64,000 nt of DNA from contig CM077593.1 in the NCBI GenBank assembly GCA_039654915.1, positions 111,835,413-111,899,412 on the forward strand. The letters run 5' to 3'. The first letter of the stretch is position 1, and every line of letters begins with the position of its first letter. This document shows, one piece after another, positions 1 through 13,432 of the stretch. The DNA comes from Aquilaria yunnanensis. Its lineage: Eukaryota; Streptophyta; Magnoliopsida; Malvales; Thymelaeaceae. The position numbers and the translations under genes are program-made. The notes beneath the pieces are model-generated. The model searched no databases. It saw only the letters and a program-made list of their open reading frames with translations, and was not told where the DNA came from.

Positions 1-1914
1 TCATATTTGCGAGCGAAAATCATCCTAGCCGGCAGAAATTGACTGAATCATCAACAATTGTCTGAATCATTTGAACATCCGACAAATAGAACTTTGGTAA
101 GAAGAAAAGTTGAAATTGTCAGGCTCTTATGGCGATGCTTCGAGGAGATGAGACCAAGGAGGGATCTAAAGAAGGAAATGAAGACGGATTCGGAGAGGCG
201 TCCGATTAGGGGGGAGATGACTCAATTGATGTGGAAGAGGAGCGAGTTGGTCTTTGGGACAAGAGAGTTTAAACGCCTGGAGAGGGAGCCGGCAGCTGAT
301 GAGAGTCTTGACGTCGGAGATTCGATGAGATCGATACTGGAAAAGAAGCCGGCCGAGGGGGGGTGAGGGGTGGTGATCTCTTCCTTCGATATTTTGGGTT
401 TTTTAATTTTTTCAAAAATATAAGGACCACAAGTGTTATTTTATTATTTATTTTAATATATTTTACGCCACATCAGCATTTTCCGTCAAACATAACTTCG
501 AAATTAATGAAAAGTATTTAGATAGGACACGCGATAAGAGGTAAGATACTTTGTTATGACAACTTGAAGGTAGAGTACCCAATTAGGATAAAAAAAATAA
601 ACTAAGGTAGCCCGGTAGATTTTATCCTCTATATATATGTGTTTGTCTAACGTTTTTAGTCTAGAAACAGGTTTATTAATGAGAATTGAAAATCGAGATA
701 AGGTTTAATCTTTTAAGTGACAAAAATAACCATGGTAACAAGGAAAAATCTCTCCTTTTTGTTTTTCGCTTTCTCCTCCACAATTTATCTTCTCTTACAA
801 TTCTTCTCTGCTCTCTCCCTCTCAAGACTTCCCCCTCTGCTATATGTCCCATGTCCATGAGTTACCCATATCAATTTTAGCCTCCTGTTTTCCGTTATAT
901 GCTCAATAAATTATTTTCCTTTATCAGCGTGTTCTAAATCGTTGACCCGGGTTCCGTCACGCTGAAGCTTGTTTGTTATGCAGAAGGTAAGGCATTTAAA
1001 CGTGGAAATAATTTAATTAATAAGGGTGCCTTTTGGCACGTGAAAAAAATTCTGCCTTAGTTAATTAGATTGCAACTATTACTTTAAAATGGGTAACAAA
1101 TGCCTCTTAACCTGTGCCCTTGGGACAAGTGTTAAATAAACCCTACACACACACACACACAACAGTACACATAAATTGATACATAGTGAACATGGTTATT
1201 AAAATCAGGATTTTACATAAAATCATTTTCAATGTTTCCATGAATCGTGATAGTATAATTGAATCAAAATTGTAACAATCCACAGAAAGTCTATATGCAT
1301 GTGTGTGTATTATGAAGTATTTGGAGCCAATCCCAACCCCACACTTGAAAAAAAATACATTATGAAGTACCGATGTAACACTTTTTTGGTAATTTGAATC
1401 GTAAAATCCTCCGAGTTAATGATCTAAAGTGCAATTTTGACTACCTTGATAGCAAGTTCTACTTACCAATGCAATCCACTTTAGTACAACTTTTAAGATA
1501 CTAGTTAAAAGTCCATGGCATATAGTTCTCATTTGATATATTTAAACTAGTATATGTGGTTTAACCAGGTGGAGCACCAAGAAATATACAACTGGTTGTT
1601 TAAACAAGGTAAGTTTTTTTCCCCCAATTTTTGAATGGTAACTTCATCTGTTTCGGATGAAACTGTCCGCTTTCCGGAATTGAGCCTTAAGCAGACCAGA
1701 GATGATAAAAGTTAAACTAGTACACTTGGTTTAAATTGGTCAAGCACCAACAAATACACACCCGGTTGTCTCCAAGAACAACTCTTGAGTGGGCCAAGGA
1801 TGACAAAAAATTTACCTCCGAGAGCCTGCACCAATGTGTATGTGGCGTTTATGAGATGAACAACAACTAGCACTGTACAAGATGGTGTGGATTTCTACAA
1901 CACAAGTGGTCAAT
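1..1914. other. intergenic, no gene supported
   Basis: The ORF at 58-366 is rich in charged residues, resembles no family I know and has no visible promoter, so I do not call it. There is a short CA microsatellite near 1145-1161. Two diverged direct copies of about 57 bp sit at about 1545-1602 and 1715-1772. Nothing else is recognisable. Confidence 0.6.
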
Positions 1915-3518
1915 TCATCTTTGTGCAGCAGCCAAGGCCTTGAAAGTCTCTTCTGTGGTTTTGGAAGTGAGGGCTGAAGGAAGAGGAAGAGACATTGTCA
2001 GGCTAGAATCCTCTTTAGGTTCCTGTTCTTCCTTGTCACCAACAGTTGATTCAACTGATGTTGGTGTGTAATTGAAGTTTAAGTCTTTGTTGGCAGCCAA
2101 TGCCAACAGCTCTTTCTCTTCTAGCCCTTTTGCTGGCCCAAGGCTGCATCTATCAGGGGAGTGCTTGGCCAAGGCATCTTTGAACTTCTTAATCTGTACA
2201 TGATACGTATAGCCAACATTCAATTAGGCAAACTCCTGTTATTTTGATGACAATGTTTGTGATTAGCATCAGAGTTTCGGAAAACTCCTAATGTTAAAAG
2301 CTACCGCCAAATTAGCTTTTCTAACTCGCTAATTAATATAGTTACAAAGTCATGAAAGATGAAAGTAATAAGAACAAACCGTGGCATTAGTGCAACTAAA
2401 GCTACACACACGACCTTGAGCCCCTCTGTAAAACCGAAAAAAAGGGAGCACATGAACGTTAAGGCTGTGGCACATGGCCTTACGCTCCTCGTAATTCACC
2501 GAGAGAAACTGATCATCTGGGTTCATCTCAGCCAGTTGACAAATCTGTGGAAAAGATCACAAAAACCAACTCATTTTTATTCTAAAAATAACAATTTAAC
2601 TTGAATGACTTTGTTTCGGTTGCTTGCTTACACTGAACTCCCAAGAAATTTTCGGGTTAAATACCCATGGACTGCTAGCAAGCTCAGTTTTTAGTTCTTG
2701 AAGAAAGCTCATGGAAAAAAAAAAAAAACAACAGCAATGTACCTTGGGGTGAAGAGCTTTGCAGCCACCACAACCAGGGGAGTAGAAATCGACCACTACA
2801 AGCTTTTCACCAGCATTCAAAAGAGAATCCACAAGGTCTTGTGCACTAGTTACCTCCTTCATGTTTGGTTGCACACCCTTCTCCCGCCATTTAGGACCTT
2901 TGCCGATGAGCCCATCCTACAAAATTAGGTAAACATCAATTAGATTTCAACTTATAATTATTATTTTGCGTTGGCAACGTCTAAAGATGTTTAACGCCCA
3001 TTTATCTTTGAAGCAGGGACATGGAATAAGCAGAAAAAAATAAAATAAAAGAAGAAAGAAAAATAATTTCTAGAGAAGTATTAATATACTAGTATTGTTT
3101 TGTTTGAGAATACCATTTAAGATTGACATCAAATGTTGAAATAATTTATGAATCATTAAGATAGCTTCTCCAAACCTCTAACGCTAAAAGCTATTATTAT
3201 TTTCCAATCTCCAATGACTAATATTAAACATTAACTCTGTATCCAAAGTGAGTCTATATGGAAAATGAAAACTCAAACCTGGGCCTTGTTGGAACTATTG
3301 AAAGCCTCTTTCTGGGACAAGCCCCCATCATGTTGGACAAGCAGTCTATTGCGGGAGAAGTTAGTCCCCAGAGCTCCTTGCAAGCGCATCGCGGTGCCAG
3401 GGAAACTCATGGATCCAATTCCGGCAACGGTTGGCAATGGCATAGGCCTAGAAATGCTGCTACCTTTTTTCAGGCCAAGAGCTGGGGTCACAGTTGGCTG
3501 GCTGATCAGGATTGCCAT
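1915..3518 (-). CDS. ACHT: atypical Cys/His-rich thioredoxin (ACHT type), chloroplast
   Basis: Redox protein of the thioredoxin-like 1 (ACHT) family, which in plants acts in the chloroplast, for example oxidising 2-Cys peroxiredoxin targets. I read four exons, all phase 0 with GT-AG borders: 3518-3279, 2916-2743, 2544-2380 and 2193-1915, giving about 285 residues, against about 275 for Arabidopsis ACHT4. Exon 1 encodes a Ser/Thr- and hydrophobic-rich N-terminus that fits a transit peptide. Exon 2 carries SPGCGGCKALHPK, with the atypical active site CGGC at residues 129-132 instead of WCGPC. Exon 3 completes the fold (VLPFFRFYRG) and the Cys-rich CSFSCTNAT. Exon 4 has KKFKDALAKHSPDRCSLGP and the family's low-complexity tail. 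The start is the first ATG in frame with the transit-like segment; no premature stop is seen. Family assignment is strong; the exact paralogue (ACHT1 to 4) is not certain. Confidence 0.93.
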
Positions 3519-3802
3519 ATTTGCTTCTAATAATAGGCTTCCAATATGGTTAAGACCGGATTAATATATAATTTTGACCTCCTCTCCTCTCTTTCCTTGA
3601 TTCCCGAAAGTCAACATGCACGCCTCCAAACTTGTACAGAGTCGTTTCAAAGTCGATACCTTCAACCACTTCGATACCAAATGATACAGTCGTAGAACCG
3701 CAACACCGGTAGGGAAGGTGTTCAAGGATATCTGAAACCTTCAAGAACCAAGAGTGAAAAGAGGATTGGTTTAAGATCTGAATGCTTTTATTAAAACTCC
3801 AT

Positions 3803-3809
3803 TATATAG
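3803..3809 (-). promoter_or_regulatory. TATA box candidate of the ACHT gene
   Basis: On the minus strand the sequence reads CTATATAAT, about 290 bp upstream of the ATG at 3518. A start site about 30 bp downstream would give a leader of about 250 nt, which contains a 64-codon upstream ORF (3744-3550). Position and match are good, but nothing here proves use. Confidence 0.45.
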
Positions 3810-4394
3810 CTTTCATTTTTCTGCACAATTTACTCCTAAAATCATTGCTATAACGAACACGTACCGTTGCTTAACAACTATAAATTGCTTCACCAAAAAT
3901 AGCGCGCGGATTAATCATATGCAAAACTAATTATTTTTAATTCTCTGCTAATGATAGAAATGCGAAAAAGAGATTTTTTTTTTTTTTTCTCTTTTTGGTG
4001 TACCAAGGTCACTAAAAAGTTAAAAGAGATGTTTGACGTCAGATATGATATCCGACCATTTTAGATCGAGGAATCCCAAATTGATGTCAGATACCATAAT
4101 ATTTGTCGAAGAAAGCAATGAAAAATAGTAAAGATATATATAGCCTTTAAATCTATTTTTCAGTTTTAAATTTTGAATTATAATTTCAACTACATTTTTT
4201 GCCTTAATTAGTTTACCATGAACGCTTAATTATGCATGGGAGGAAGGAAATGGAGTTGAAAAGTTGTTTATTATTAATTGTTTCGCTTAATATATGAAAT
4301 CGAGATGCCATTATAATGGTTGTGTAGTTGAAAAAATAATTTATGCCTTTGTAAGATTTATTCACTATCAAGGATAGCATTAATGATCTAACTT
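3810..4394. other. intergenic, nothing recognised
   Basis: AT-rich DNA upstream of the ACHT gene, with a poly-T run near 3975-3988. No coding region or repeat is supported. Confidence 0.5.
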
Positions 4395-4745
4395 ACTCCA
4401 AATTTATTTTAATTTAAATTAATTGACTTTAAACTGTCTTATTTTTATTTTTATATTTTTTTTATTTGAAACTAATTTTAATTAAAAGCAAAAATATGTA
4501 GCTACAAGAATCCAATGAAAATACTATTTTTGTAATATTACTAAATTTTTATAAATTTTTATAGTTTAAGGCATTAAAAAAGAAAAATTCCTGAAAATTT
4601 AAAAATTCATAAAAATTTAACATCATAAAAATTTAATTTTAAATGTATTATTACATCTACATAATTTTAACTTTCAAATAAAATTAATTTTAAATAAAAA
4701 ATATAAAAATAAAAATAAATTAACAGACTTAAATTAAAATAATTT
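4395..4745. mobile_element. AT-rich MITE, same family as 62541-62863
   Basis: The core (near 4500-4680) matches the core of the element at 62541-62863 in the same order: a segment around ATGTAGCTACAAGAATCCAA, a T-rich stretch with repeated AAATTTTTATAA, then TTATTACATCTACATAAT and CTTTCAAATAAAATTA. Both flanks carry inverted AT-rich arms (AATTGACTTTAAACTG against CAGACTTAAATT). The exact ends and TSD are eroded, so the boundaries are approximate. Confidence 0.55.
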
Positions 4746-6780
4746 AATTAAAAAATATAAAAATAAAAATAAGTGAGTTAAAAAAACTATGCAGCTTTCA
4801 TTTTTTTAACTACCACTAGATGCGTGCCGCTGGCCCAGCCACCAGGAGTATTTTATTCATTGTAATGGTTAATTTACTGCCACATATCTACACTCTACCT
4901 CCAAAATTATATCGTACCATTGACATTAACAAGGGGAACAAGATATCTATATTTTATTCAAGTAAGGAAAACGTACTGAGATTTTTCTGAACGCATATAT
5001 AATTTATATTTGCTATTTCAAGAAACCTACATTGTACACAGAACTATAGCATAGCTTGCGCTAGTGAGGAAAATTTGCTTTATAATTTCCATCTGATTCT
5101 TTACAACCATTTTTTTTGTTTGGGAAACACCTTGGTGCTTATGCGATTTCATGTCTTCAAAACAAGCAAGCTCAATGATGATATTTACATATTGCGGCAG
5201 GGGTTTAGTCAAAGGAAAAGGTAAAACTTGACCCAAAATTAAAGTAAGATTAAAACACTAACCAAAAGTAGTACAAAATAAGATTGTTAAGATCACTTGC
5301 CATATTGTAGATCTGACAACAAAAAATGATAATGGTGTAAAGTCGGAGTGAAATACATATGAGTCATAAGATTGATAGGATTGACAGATCCTACAGACCT
5401 TTAGGTAAAATTTATGGAGCCAATTAAACAACCTGGTCATTTTTTTAATAAAAAAATTCACTTAAGCCCCAAAGCCCAAAACTTGCAAATAAAAAAACAT
5501 TACTTTCATGTGTCTTATGGATTTATTTTGGACTTGTGTTATTATTGTTATTATACTTAAACTTTACTTGAACCTCTAATATAACTGATTTTACATATGA
5601 ATTACTATTTGTAGACAAGAAATCATAGTTTTTTATTAGATTTACAATTTACGATCTGATCTTATAATTCCAATATGGAAGGCAAAAGACGACTTAGGGT
5701 AGAATCCCAATTTAGACAACCTTGCTACTAAATGTCCCAACAACTTTAGAGCTAATTCTTTTTAACTTAAGTTAATTTAATCCAAATGATATTTACTTGT
5801 CAGGAAAAACCAGCCATAAAATGGGTTTTTTTTCTTTCTTTTTTTTTTTAAAAAACAATAAAGGATTTTTTATTTCATTTGAAATAAAACATGAGAAGTT
5901 TTTGAACAATAAGTTCTACAATTATATACTTCTGGAAAAAGCTCCCCTTCTCATCCAAAATAGTCCTTGTTTTTTTGTTTAATTTCTGAATTTTGTGTTT
6001 CACCGAATTGTTAAAATATCTTGGGAAATTTTTTTAATATTTTGAAAAGATCGACTTAGTGGTATCATTGTGAACTAAACGGAATTTTAAAAGCGTGCTA
6101 GGTATATCTATATATATAATAGAATGGTGGCATTGACATAAGCCGGATTTGCATAAGTACTACTGATGGTACAAGCTCTACCACAGCTTTCTTAATAGCG
6201 CTCATAAGAGGCACCCCCACAGGCTCCTAGCTTATGCTCATCTTGATCCAACATATGGTATTCCCATTTTAGCAACTCATTTCCTCCAAAGATTCCCCCT
6301 ATTTACTGTAAGACTGTGTTACCTACCACCTGTAATTTCCTTATTCACTTCTATGTTTTCCATATTTTCATACCTTGAAGTTACGAGCATATATAAAAGC
6401 TGAAAGCCAACACCCCGTTTAATTCTAAACTTAACAGGAGAGAAGAAATATGGACCCCGATGCTTAATTAGATTTCTCCAATCGAAGTTGTATTGTATAT
6501 ATAGGAGAGCAAGTAGAATCTCATTAGGTTTAGATTTCCCAAGCAGCAAATGATTAGGTTTCTAATTTCTAATTGAAGGCTCATTTCACTTTCATTCCTA
6601 ATGTTTGATATTAACTATAGTTTTATCCCTATGTTTCAAAACCTGCCCTTGCTATTTTGACATTATATGAGAACAATTTTGAAACTTTTAATCTAAACTG
6701 TACAATAATTGTCTTATAGGAGTATTAAATTTAAATTATCTAATATTTTATTAATGACCAGTGGACTGTTTAAATTACAT
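4746..6780. other. intergenic; one promoter-like stretch on the minus strand
   Basis: No gene is supported. On the minus strand a TATATATA run at 6496-6503 is followed by a leader-like sequence and a 76-codon ORF (6549-6319) that overlaps the TATA, so that ORF is not a credible product of this promoter. The other ORFs here are AT-rich chance frames. Confidence 0.45.
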
Positions 6781-7320
6781 GCCAACACACTTAGGGCTCG
6801 TTTGGTTGCTTGGATGATAATAGTCATCCCATCTTGACACTCATCCTATGTTTGGTGCTACCAGAGATGGGATGATAGTCATCCACATACTAATTTCATC
6901 CCTCATTAATTTGTGGGATAAAGTCATCCCACCAAAACTATAAAACATATATGGTAGGTTATATAAATAAATATATAATATAATGTTGTACATAATGAGT
7001 TTGTTGTAGGATAAAAGTATATATGTAGTGTAAGTATACACAGATTTTTTATATTATTAATATATACTTTTTCTATCTCACAAAAGCTATCCCCTTTACT
7101 ATTCACAACAATTAATTAATGATTTTATTTCTTTTAAAATTTATCATAAAATATGAACTTTTGATATGAAAATGGAACTTTAAATATAATAGTTTCTAGT
7201 ATAGTTTTTAAGAATTTTTTTTCAATACATATTAATATGAATATATTTAAGTCAAATTTTAATAAAAAAATTAAAAAAAAAACCAACTAATATGAAATTT
7301 AGGGAGTAGTAAAAATAATA
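6781..7320. mobile_element. probable MITE remnants (PIF/Harbinger-like end, Stowaway-like body)
   Basis: At 6793 the sequence GGGCTCGTTTGGTTGC resembles the end of many plant PIF/Harbinger elements, but I found no intact partner end; a weak AACCAAAC occurs near 7606. Inside, 7074-7315 resembles the body of the Stowaway-like element at 47126-47357 (TAATATGAATATATTTAAG, then TCAAATTT) and ends in AGGGAGTAG. TSDs cannot be read. These are degraded pieces and the boundaries are guesses. Confidence 0.35.
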
Positions 7321-7480
7321 AATTATATTAGTAATATATTATACATATAATAACGTATTTATATATTGATATTTTCATATTCAAATATATATTAAAAACG
7401 TACATATTCCTACATTTTTATGTATTATAAACAAGTATTAAGTACATTACCTATGTATATGTGTGTTTGTATTTTAGACT

Positions 7481-7518
<38 letters not shown>

Positions 7519-8936
7519 AGTACATGAAATTATATTAATGCTTATCTAAAATTTTTAAAAACTTTGTGTTTGTGTATTTGCTCATGTGCGTGCACGTTGT
7601 TCTTCCAACCAAACCAGAAGGCATAAGGCTAGTGTCCAAGGTGGAGTGGGACATCTGCACAGTTAGCCAGTTCGGATTCAAGCCTGTCCTGTACCCAGCT
7701 CGAGAATTCTGCGAGCCAACCAGGTGAGTCTCCTTAACCTAGGCATGGGAAATCCAAGCCGGTCTAAGTAATGTCTCACTCTCATTTAAGGTGTTAAATA
7801 CTGTTACCGTTATGTATATTACATTTTAAATTTTTAAGGTATATTGTATGGTATATAGCGCCGCATACTATTATTATTTTTATAAAAAAAATAAATATTA
7901 GAATATTATTTTAAGATGACATAAATTTAATAATTTTTTTTACATATTTTATATGTATTCTAATTGCTCATCATAATTTATTAAATATAAATAAAATATA
8001 TATGATGGAAGATTTTTTTTTAATATGAAAACATAAAAAACGTTATATATGGAAAAAAATAAATAATGCTAAGAAAGAAACTAATTTACTGATATAAGAG
8101 GTAAAAAATAATATTTTAATAATAACAATATATTTTCTAATACCACATTGAGTTTCTAGGTGGCTCAAAGTAACCATTAAATTTTTATGTTAACTAAAAA
8201 AAGTAACCAAAAAAAGAAAAGTAAATATTTTTTTTTTTTATATGTGTATTAATTATATTTTAATATTTTATATATTTATGATATTTTAATGTAAAATGAC
8301 AAAAAAAATTTCCTACATGCATCTGTGAAAAATAAAATATTATGGTATGTAACTCACGGTATTTACGATATACTACAATTTTTGTATAAAATGTACAAAA
8401 AATGCAAATAATTTTATAAAGTATAAAAATATTTGTACTACATACCACGGATAATCGGTATATTGTGATATTTAATTTCATGTGCTCTCCTCACAGGCAA
8501 CAGGGATCGCATTTCTCCAAGCGGAGCATTGTACAGAGTTCTGAGTTCAGAGTTCAGAGTTCACTTCCCTACACGAATTGTCGGCTTGACGTCCGTTCGG
8601 TTATCTAACGTGCACATGATCGGCCGTTAGCGCATATCTCGGGATGTAGGCTTCAAAACCTCAAGGAGGGCAACGTAATTGGTAGCAAATCTCAAACTTA
8701 AATTCTATTCACAATTCAATCAAATGCGTATCTTTATGTACATCACATGAATGTGTGAAATATGTTCCAGTCACTGCAGGGTGATTTTGCTCTTAAACTC
8801 ACACTGTAGCGTCTGTACAGAGTTTGGACTGCCGTCTGGAACTCGACGCAGATGACTTTGATTCTACAAAGCAACAAATTCGGTTCAATGGAATCCCCGT
8901 CCACATCTTGAATCTTAGGTACCAAACTTTGAACAT
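7321..8936. other. intergenic with a TA microsatellite
   Basis: A perfect TA run lies near 7484-7515. The non-AT-rich block at 7610-7790 contains TTCGGATTCAAGCC, which recalls a pol III B box, but no matching A box or 3' tail makes a SINE call safe. No coding region is supported up to the end of the FYVE-SYLF gene. Confidence 0.4.
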
Positions 8937-11900
8937 TCAGAGGTTCCCATATAGATCAGCAAGTGCCCTGTAAAGAGTGGCAGCAGCCGGAGGCATAGGC
9001 ATGGAACCAAGAAGAATATCAGACGCTGTTACTGACTGGCTACCGTAGAACCGAGAATTCTCACGTGTGCGAGTTGTCACAATACTACCCTCAAGAGAGC
9101 ATCCAACAAAAGCACCTGCACATGCAATCACCTTTATCAGCTGGATTGCAAATAGAAGAAACTAACAGGGGGATACGTAGAGTGACCAAATTTAAAAGAA
9201 AAAGAAAAAGAAAGAAAAGAAATGAACAAAGTGTGCATGGAAGAAGAGTGTGGTATGTTAAGTGACAAGATACAATAAAGCTGATCTCAACTGCACACTC
9301 CTTTTTTTTTACTTACACAACGTCGCCCCAGATTGACCACATTTGGTACCGGAAGATTAAAGAACACCTTGCGGAGATGAAGAAAGCGCAGAAAATCATG
9401 ATCAGGTTAGTGTGATATTCTTATCTCTTGGCAACCACAATATCTAGCAAACAGGCAGTTGCAGAGGTTAGATTTTGGCCCTTTGTAATTAGTGCTAGAT
9501 TTTTTGATAATCTATTAATAATGGAGATTAAACTGCTAAGCTAAAAGCTATCCTTAGATTGCTTTTTCCAAACTTTGATGCAATAATGGCAAACGGGAAC
9601 TTCATTACGGCGCTTATTTACATATCCATGTCCAATCTGATGTGAGTAGAGGTAATCATGATAGCTTCATTATGAAGCATAATCTTAAACACTGCAACTC
9701 ACAATTTCCTTGTAACAGAATATCCAACTTCAGAATATAAGAGCATAATTTAAACACAAAAGTAAATCAGATAAGGTAGTGCTCATCACAAACTTAACAT
9801 CACGTCAACAGTTAACTACTAGTAGCATGGGTGAAACATCTTAGCTCTCACCTTATTATGAGAGCTTTTCCTCTGCTTACACACATTCATCAGAATGAAA
9901 GAAAACAGATAAGATGGATAGATACCTTTACTACAGCTGTATGTGTAACATGCAGCATAACCACCATCACCAGCTCGTAAATCAGCTTCAACAGCTCGTC
10001 CAACAGTGCCAACTGCCGCACTCAAACCAGCTCCAACAGAAAGATGTGCAGTCCCACTAAAAGTTTTGACAGCTTCAGTTGTTCTCAACACTATAATGAA
10101 GTCCGTCAATTCTCCACCAGCCTGCACGTAGATGAATCGCCAAGAATTCTAAATATCAAAATTCAAACCATGCAGCATTGCATCTCCTGTCAAAATAGGG
10201 TGAAACACTTAAAAGTCCTCAACACGCATGTTTATTCACATTGAAACTACAGAATTGGGATACCCTGAATGCAAAGGTTCCAGCCCATAAGGCAGTGACG
10301 GAAAAAGATGAATTAAAAAATTGTTCATCAAAGAAATCAAGAAACAAGGGAACAGGTGTTCCACTACCACCCACAGCCCTGAAGAAGAACTTAAAGAGAG
10401 TTAAAATAATAGACTGAAGCACTTATTGGCAAACAGTTCAATGATATAGTTTTCTTACTCTTCCAGTTGTACTTCAGTTTTTATTAGGGCCCAATCATTG
10501 GTATTTCTGGTTTTAGTCATAGTTGCTTTCATCCAATTGTAGTTCCCAAGGCTCTTTCCTGTAGGAAATCCGATCTTTTCTTCGGTATAAGTGTGAAACT
10601 GATATTCTTTATGTTCCTTCTGCTTTTAGATATCCTGTAGTCTTTGTTTGGTTACCACAGGCCCAAAATTTTGTTTCTGAAAGTAATTTTGATTTCTCCC
10701 TTTTCTGTTTTTTTCAACAGCATGGATTGGAATGAACACAATAAAACTGATTAAAAGAAATTAAACGATAAACTACTTCACCTGAGCACCCCATCCAACA
10801 CCAAAAGCAGAAACAGCAGAGGGTGGAGACCATGAACCATCTTCCCGACGTGCTATCACAAGTCCTGTCCCAATATTATAGGTGACCATCACCCCGACCT
10901 TGACAACTGATAATATTGCAAGGCCTTTTGCTTCTCGGAGTATAGCAACCGGAATTGATTTCTCAGGTTTGAGAGAACCAACCTGACAGTGTACTATTGC
11001 ATCAAAATGTAGAATACTAAATAATGTCAAGAAAAAGGGTTTCAACACACAATTAATGAATTTATGACTTTCATTTTTCCACAATCCGAAAACAAATCAA
11101 GATATGAGCAGCTTCAGAATACACAACTCAACAATCCACAAAATAAACTAGCTGCAGAAATAGAAATGTGCTTTCACATTCAGATAAAGTGCAGTTCTTT
11201 GTGCGACCTAAGATCAAATGTTATGTTAAGCTTTTAACAATTCCCAATCATAAACATCACAGAAGATTAAGCACATTTATAAGCTAGAAATTCTATTCCT
11301 ACCTTAGAAATATGTCCCCGAATTGTGTTTGCTGCCTTGTAAATTTCACGTTCCATTGACTGAACCCAAGGAAAATTTACCCAGGATCTCAACGTGCTGA
11401 GGTCTGTCAGGTCGTGTGTTGGCAGCTGAGCGGCATTACTCACCTGGTCCATCAAGTAAGGCTGGACAGACTGCAGCCTAACACAGCACACATCACATAC
11501 ACGTTGTGGATCAGCAACACGGAATTTCACTGGCAATAAGCTTCTTCCTTTAGAGCATTCACCGCAAAATATTCCCCCACAAAATCTGCAATGATGTCTG
11601 GAACACATGATTGGATGAAACTTGACACCACACAGCATGCAAGCTGAAGCAGCACTGTCAGCTAACCACTTTGGTGGATCTGCTTCAAGAATTTCCCTGA
11701 TGTTGCTAAAATTAGCCTCAGTGAGGGTTTCAGCCATCTCTTGCCAAGCTTGCTCAAGTAAATGACTTGACATCCATGAAAAGCTGTACCTAGGTATATC
11801 ACCTGAAGCCAAAGCACTAACTTTTCCGCGGGCTGCAAGTATCATTTCCACTATTACATCCCACATTGTCAAGTCCTTCTCTTCCAAAAGGTACTGATTC

Positions 11901-12735
11901 CATCCTGTGTCACCATCAGGGAAGTACCCACCATTTGAGCCGAAACATCTTCTCCAGTCATCATGATCACTTTCAAGCATTGGTGGAACAGATACCGGTA
12001 TCCAAACCCCAGTGTCTTCAGAAAATGGTGCATCATAAAAGAAGTATTTCCGCTGTTTCTGATTCCCCTCTTCTTTAGCTTTACTCTCACCATCCCATTC
12101 TTCTGTGCCTTGAGCTTGAAACTTTGAGCTATTTACACCAGAAATGGACAACCTTTTGCTATCTGTACTGATGTTTGGGTAACTACATTTATCTTCATAA
12201 TTTACAATCCCTTTATCACCCTGTAATCAACATTAGAACAAACGGAAAAGATCATCGACGGAAGCCAAATCCAGTTTCTAATTATCATCCCACTAAACTA
12301 CCTTAGTTGCGATAAATTACTTGTCACGGGCATAAAAAGTAGGAAACCAGCAATAGCATTTCACTATTTCATCACAAACTAGGCAGATTAATAGGATCTA
12401 AATTTCGGTTTAAAATGATAATAAGTACTTCAACTATACATCAAAATTCTGACAAGCTCATCAAGAGTCGCAGCAAAACCAAATCTAGTTCCCATAAAAA
12501 AGCGAACAAATCTGAAAGCATAAGAATTAACGTCAAAATTCCATAAAAAAGCGAAATTAAAAGAACCAGGTAATTAGAATCCCTAAATCACAATTACCGT
12601 GGCAGAGTCGATGTCCTCGTTGCTGTTACCATCTACGAGTGATAAAACAGAAACCCTAGAGTCCAAAATATGGGCTTCTAGACTTTGGACCTCCGAATTA
12701 GAATCAACGCTACCATTTCGACAGTTTCCCTCCAT
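8937..12735 (-). CDS. FYVE zinc finger plus SYLF (Ysc84) domain protein
   Basis: Predicted lipid-binding protein of about 543 residues, of the plant type represented by Arabidopsis At3g43230 and At1g29800. I read five exons: 12735-12598, 12220-11303, 10982-10782, 10121-9926 and 9115-8937; borders are GT-AG and the frame is kept throughout (the codon split between exons 4 and 5 is a Gly). The FYVE finger is at about residues 228-300: a WLAD motif, C240-x2-C243, the phosphoinositide-binding RHHCRFCG at 254-261, then further Cys pairs including CDVCC. The SYLF domain runs from about 335 to the end, with LREAKGLAILSVVKVG, GTGLVIARREDGSWSPPSA, GAGLSAAVG and DGGYAACYTYSCSKG. FYVE domains bind PI3P on endosomes, and SYLF domains bind lipid or actin, so an endosomal trafficking role is likely but inferred. 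The start is the first ATG, with MEGNCRNGS following. Confidence 0.93.
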
Positions 12736-12810
12736 TTGGCGATGCAAATCAGCGCTAGGTCAATCGCTCATAAAGCTCGAAGATCATAAAATTATCAGAA
12801 AATTAAAGGG

Positions 12811-12816
12811 TATATA
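12811..12816 (-). promoter_or_regulatory. TATA box candidate of the FYVE-SYLF gene
   Basis: The minus strand reads CTGTATATACCC about 76 bp upstream of the ATG at 12735, a good spacing for a short leader of about 50 nt. Confidence 0.45.
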
Positions 12817-13432
12817 CAGGGAAAAGAAACTTTCCAACTCTATGAACCAATTATGAAAAAAGAAGAGTTGCTTGTCGAGTCTGTAATTTGATGACTTGAG
12901 AACGATTGGAGCTGGCTGGGTTGGCGTCCAATTTCATGGATCGTCTGCTCCGCAAGGACACGCATTGTTATATTTCGGCACAATCCCTCTTAAGCCCTGA
13001 AAAATTTTATCTTCACCCTTTAAGTCACTCAAGTTTAAATAAATTTAAACAAAACCTTGAAAGTTTAGGATGGAATTGCTTGAGTTCACTTGGTTTGGAA
13101 CTCGTTCATGGCTCATTCAAACTTTTATCAAACTAAACCTGAACTAAATTTTGGATTCAATACAAAATTCAAACAAAATTATATTTTACTTATTAATCTG
13201 CCAAATCAACTCAATTTTAGTTTTTTTTCTTAATTTAAGTGAACAGCTCGAGTTCAACTCAAACTCAATTGATTAAAAGCCCATTTATATTCTTTTCAAT
13301 CAAAACTTAAACAAAATATTAAGTTCAATAGATATTTCAAAAAGAACACAACCATATTACTTGGTTTGACTCATCTCATTTTCAGCCCTATTTGATTAAA
13401 AGAAGTCATCATCTAAAATGGTTTATGTCTTA
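12817..13432. other. intergenic, nothing recognised
   Basis: The DNA between the FYVE-SYLF promoter and the duplicated segment at 13433. The part after about 12990 has many short AAACTCAA/TTGAGTTT words but no gene and no readable transposon end. Confidence 0.45.

Noticed and set aside
58..366. ORF of 102 codons near the left edge
   Set aside because: Charged, low-complexity product with no recognised domain, no promoter and no splice context; neither strand gave a convincing alternative.
7610..7700. SINE or tRNA-like pol III promoter
   Set aside because: TTCGGATTCAAGCC resembles a B box, but no properly spaced A box, no cloverleaf and no poly-A or short TSD were found.
10219..10422. ORF in the FYVE-SYLF gene between exons 3 and 4
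   Set aside because: Lies in the intron; exons 3 and 4 join in frame without it and the family has no such segment.
11866..12093. ORFs overlapping exon 2 of the FYVE-SYLF gene
   Set aside because: Shadow frames of a well-conserved exon.
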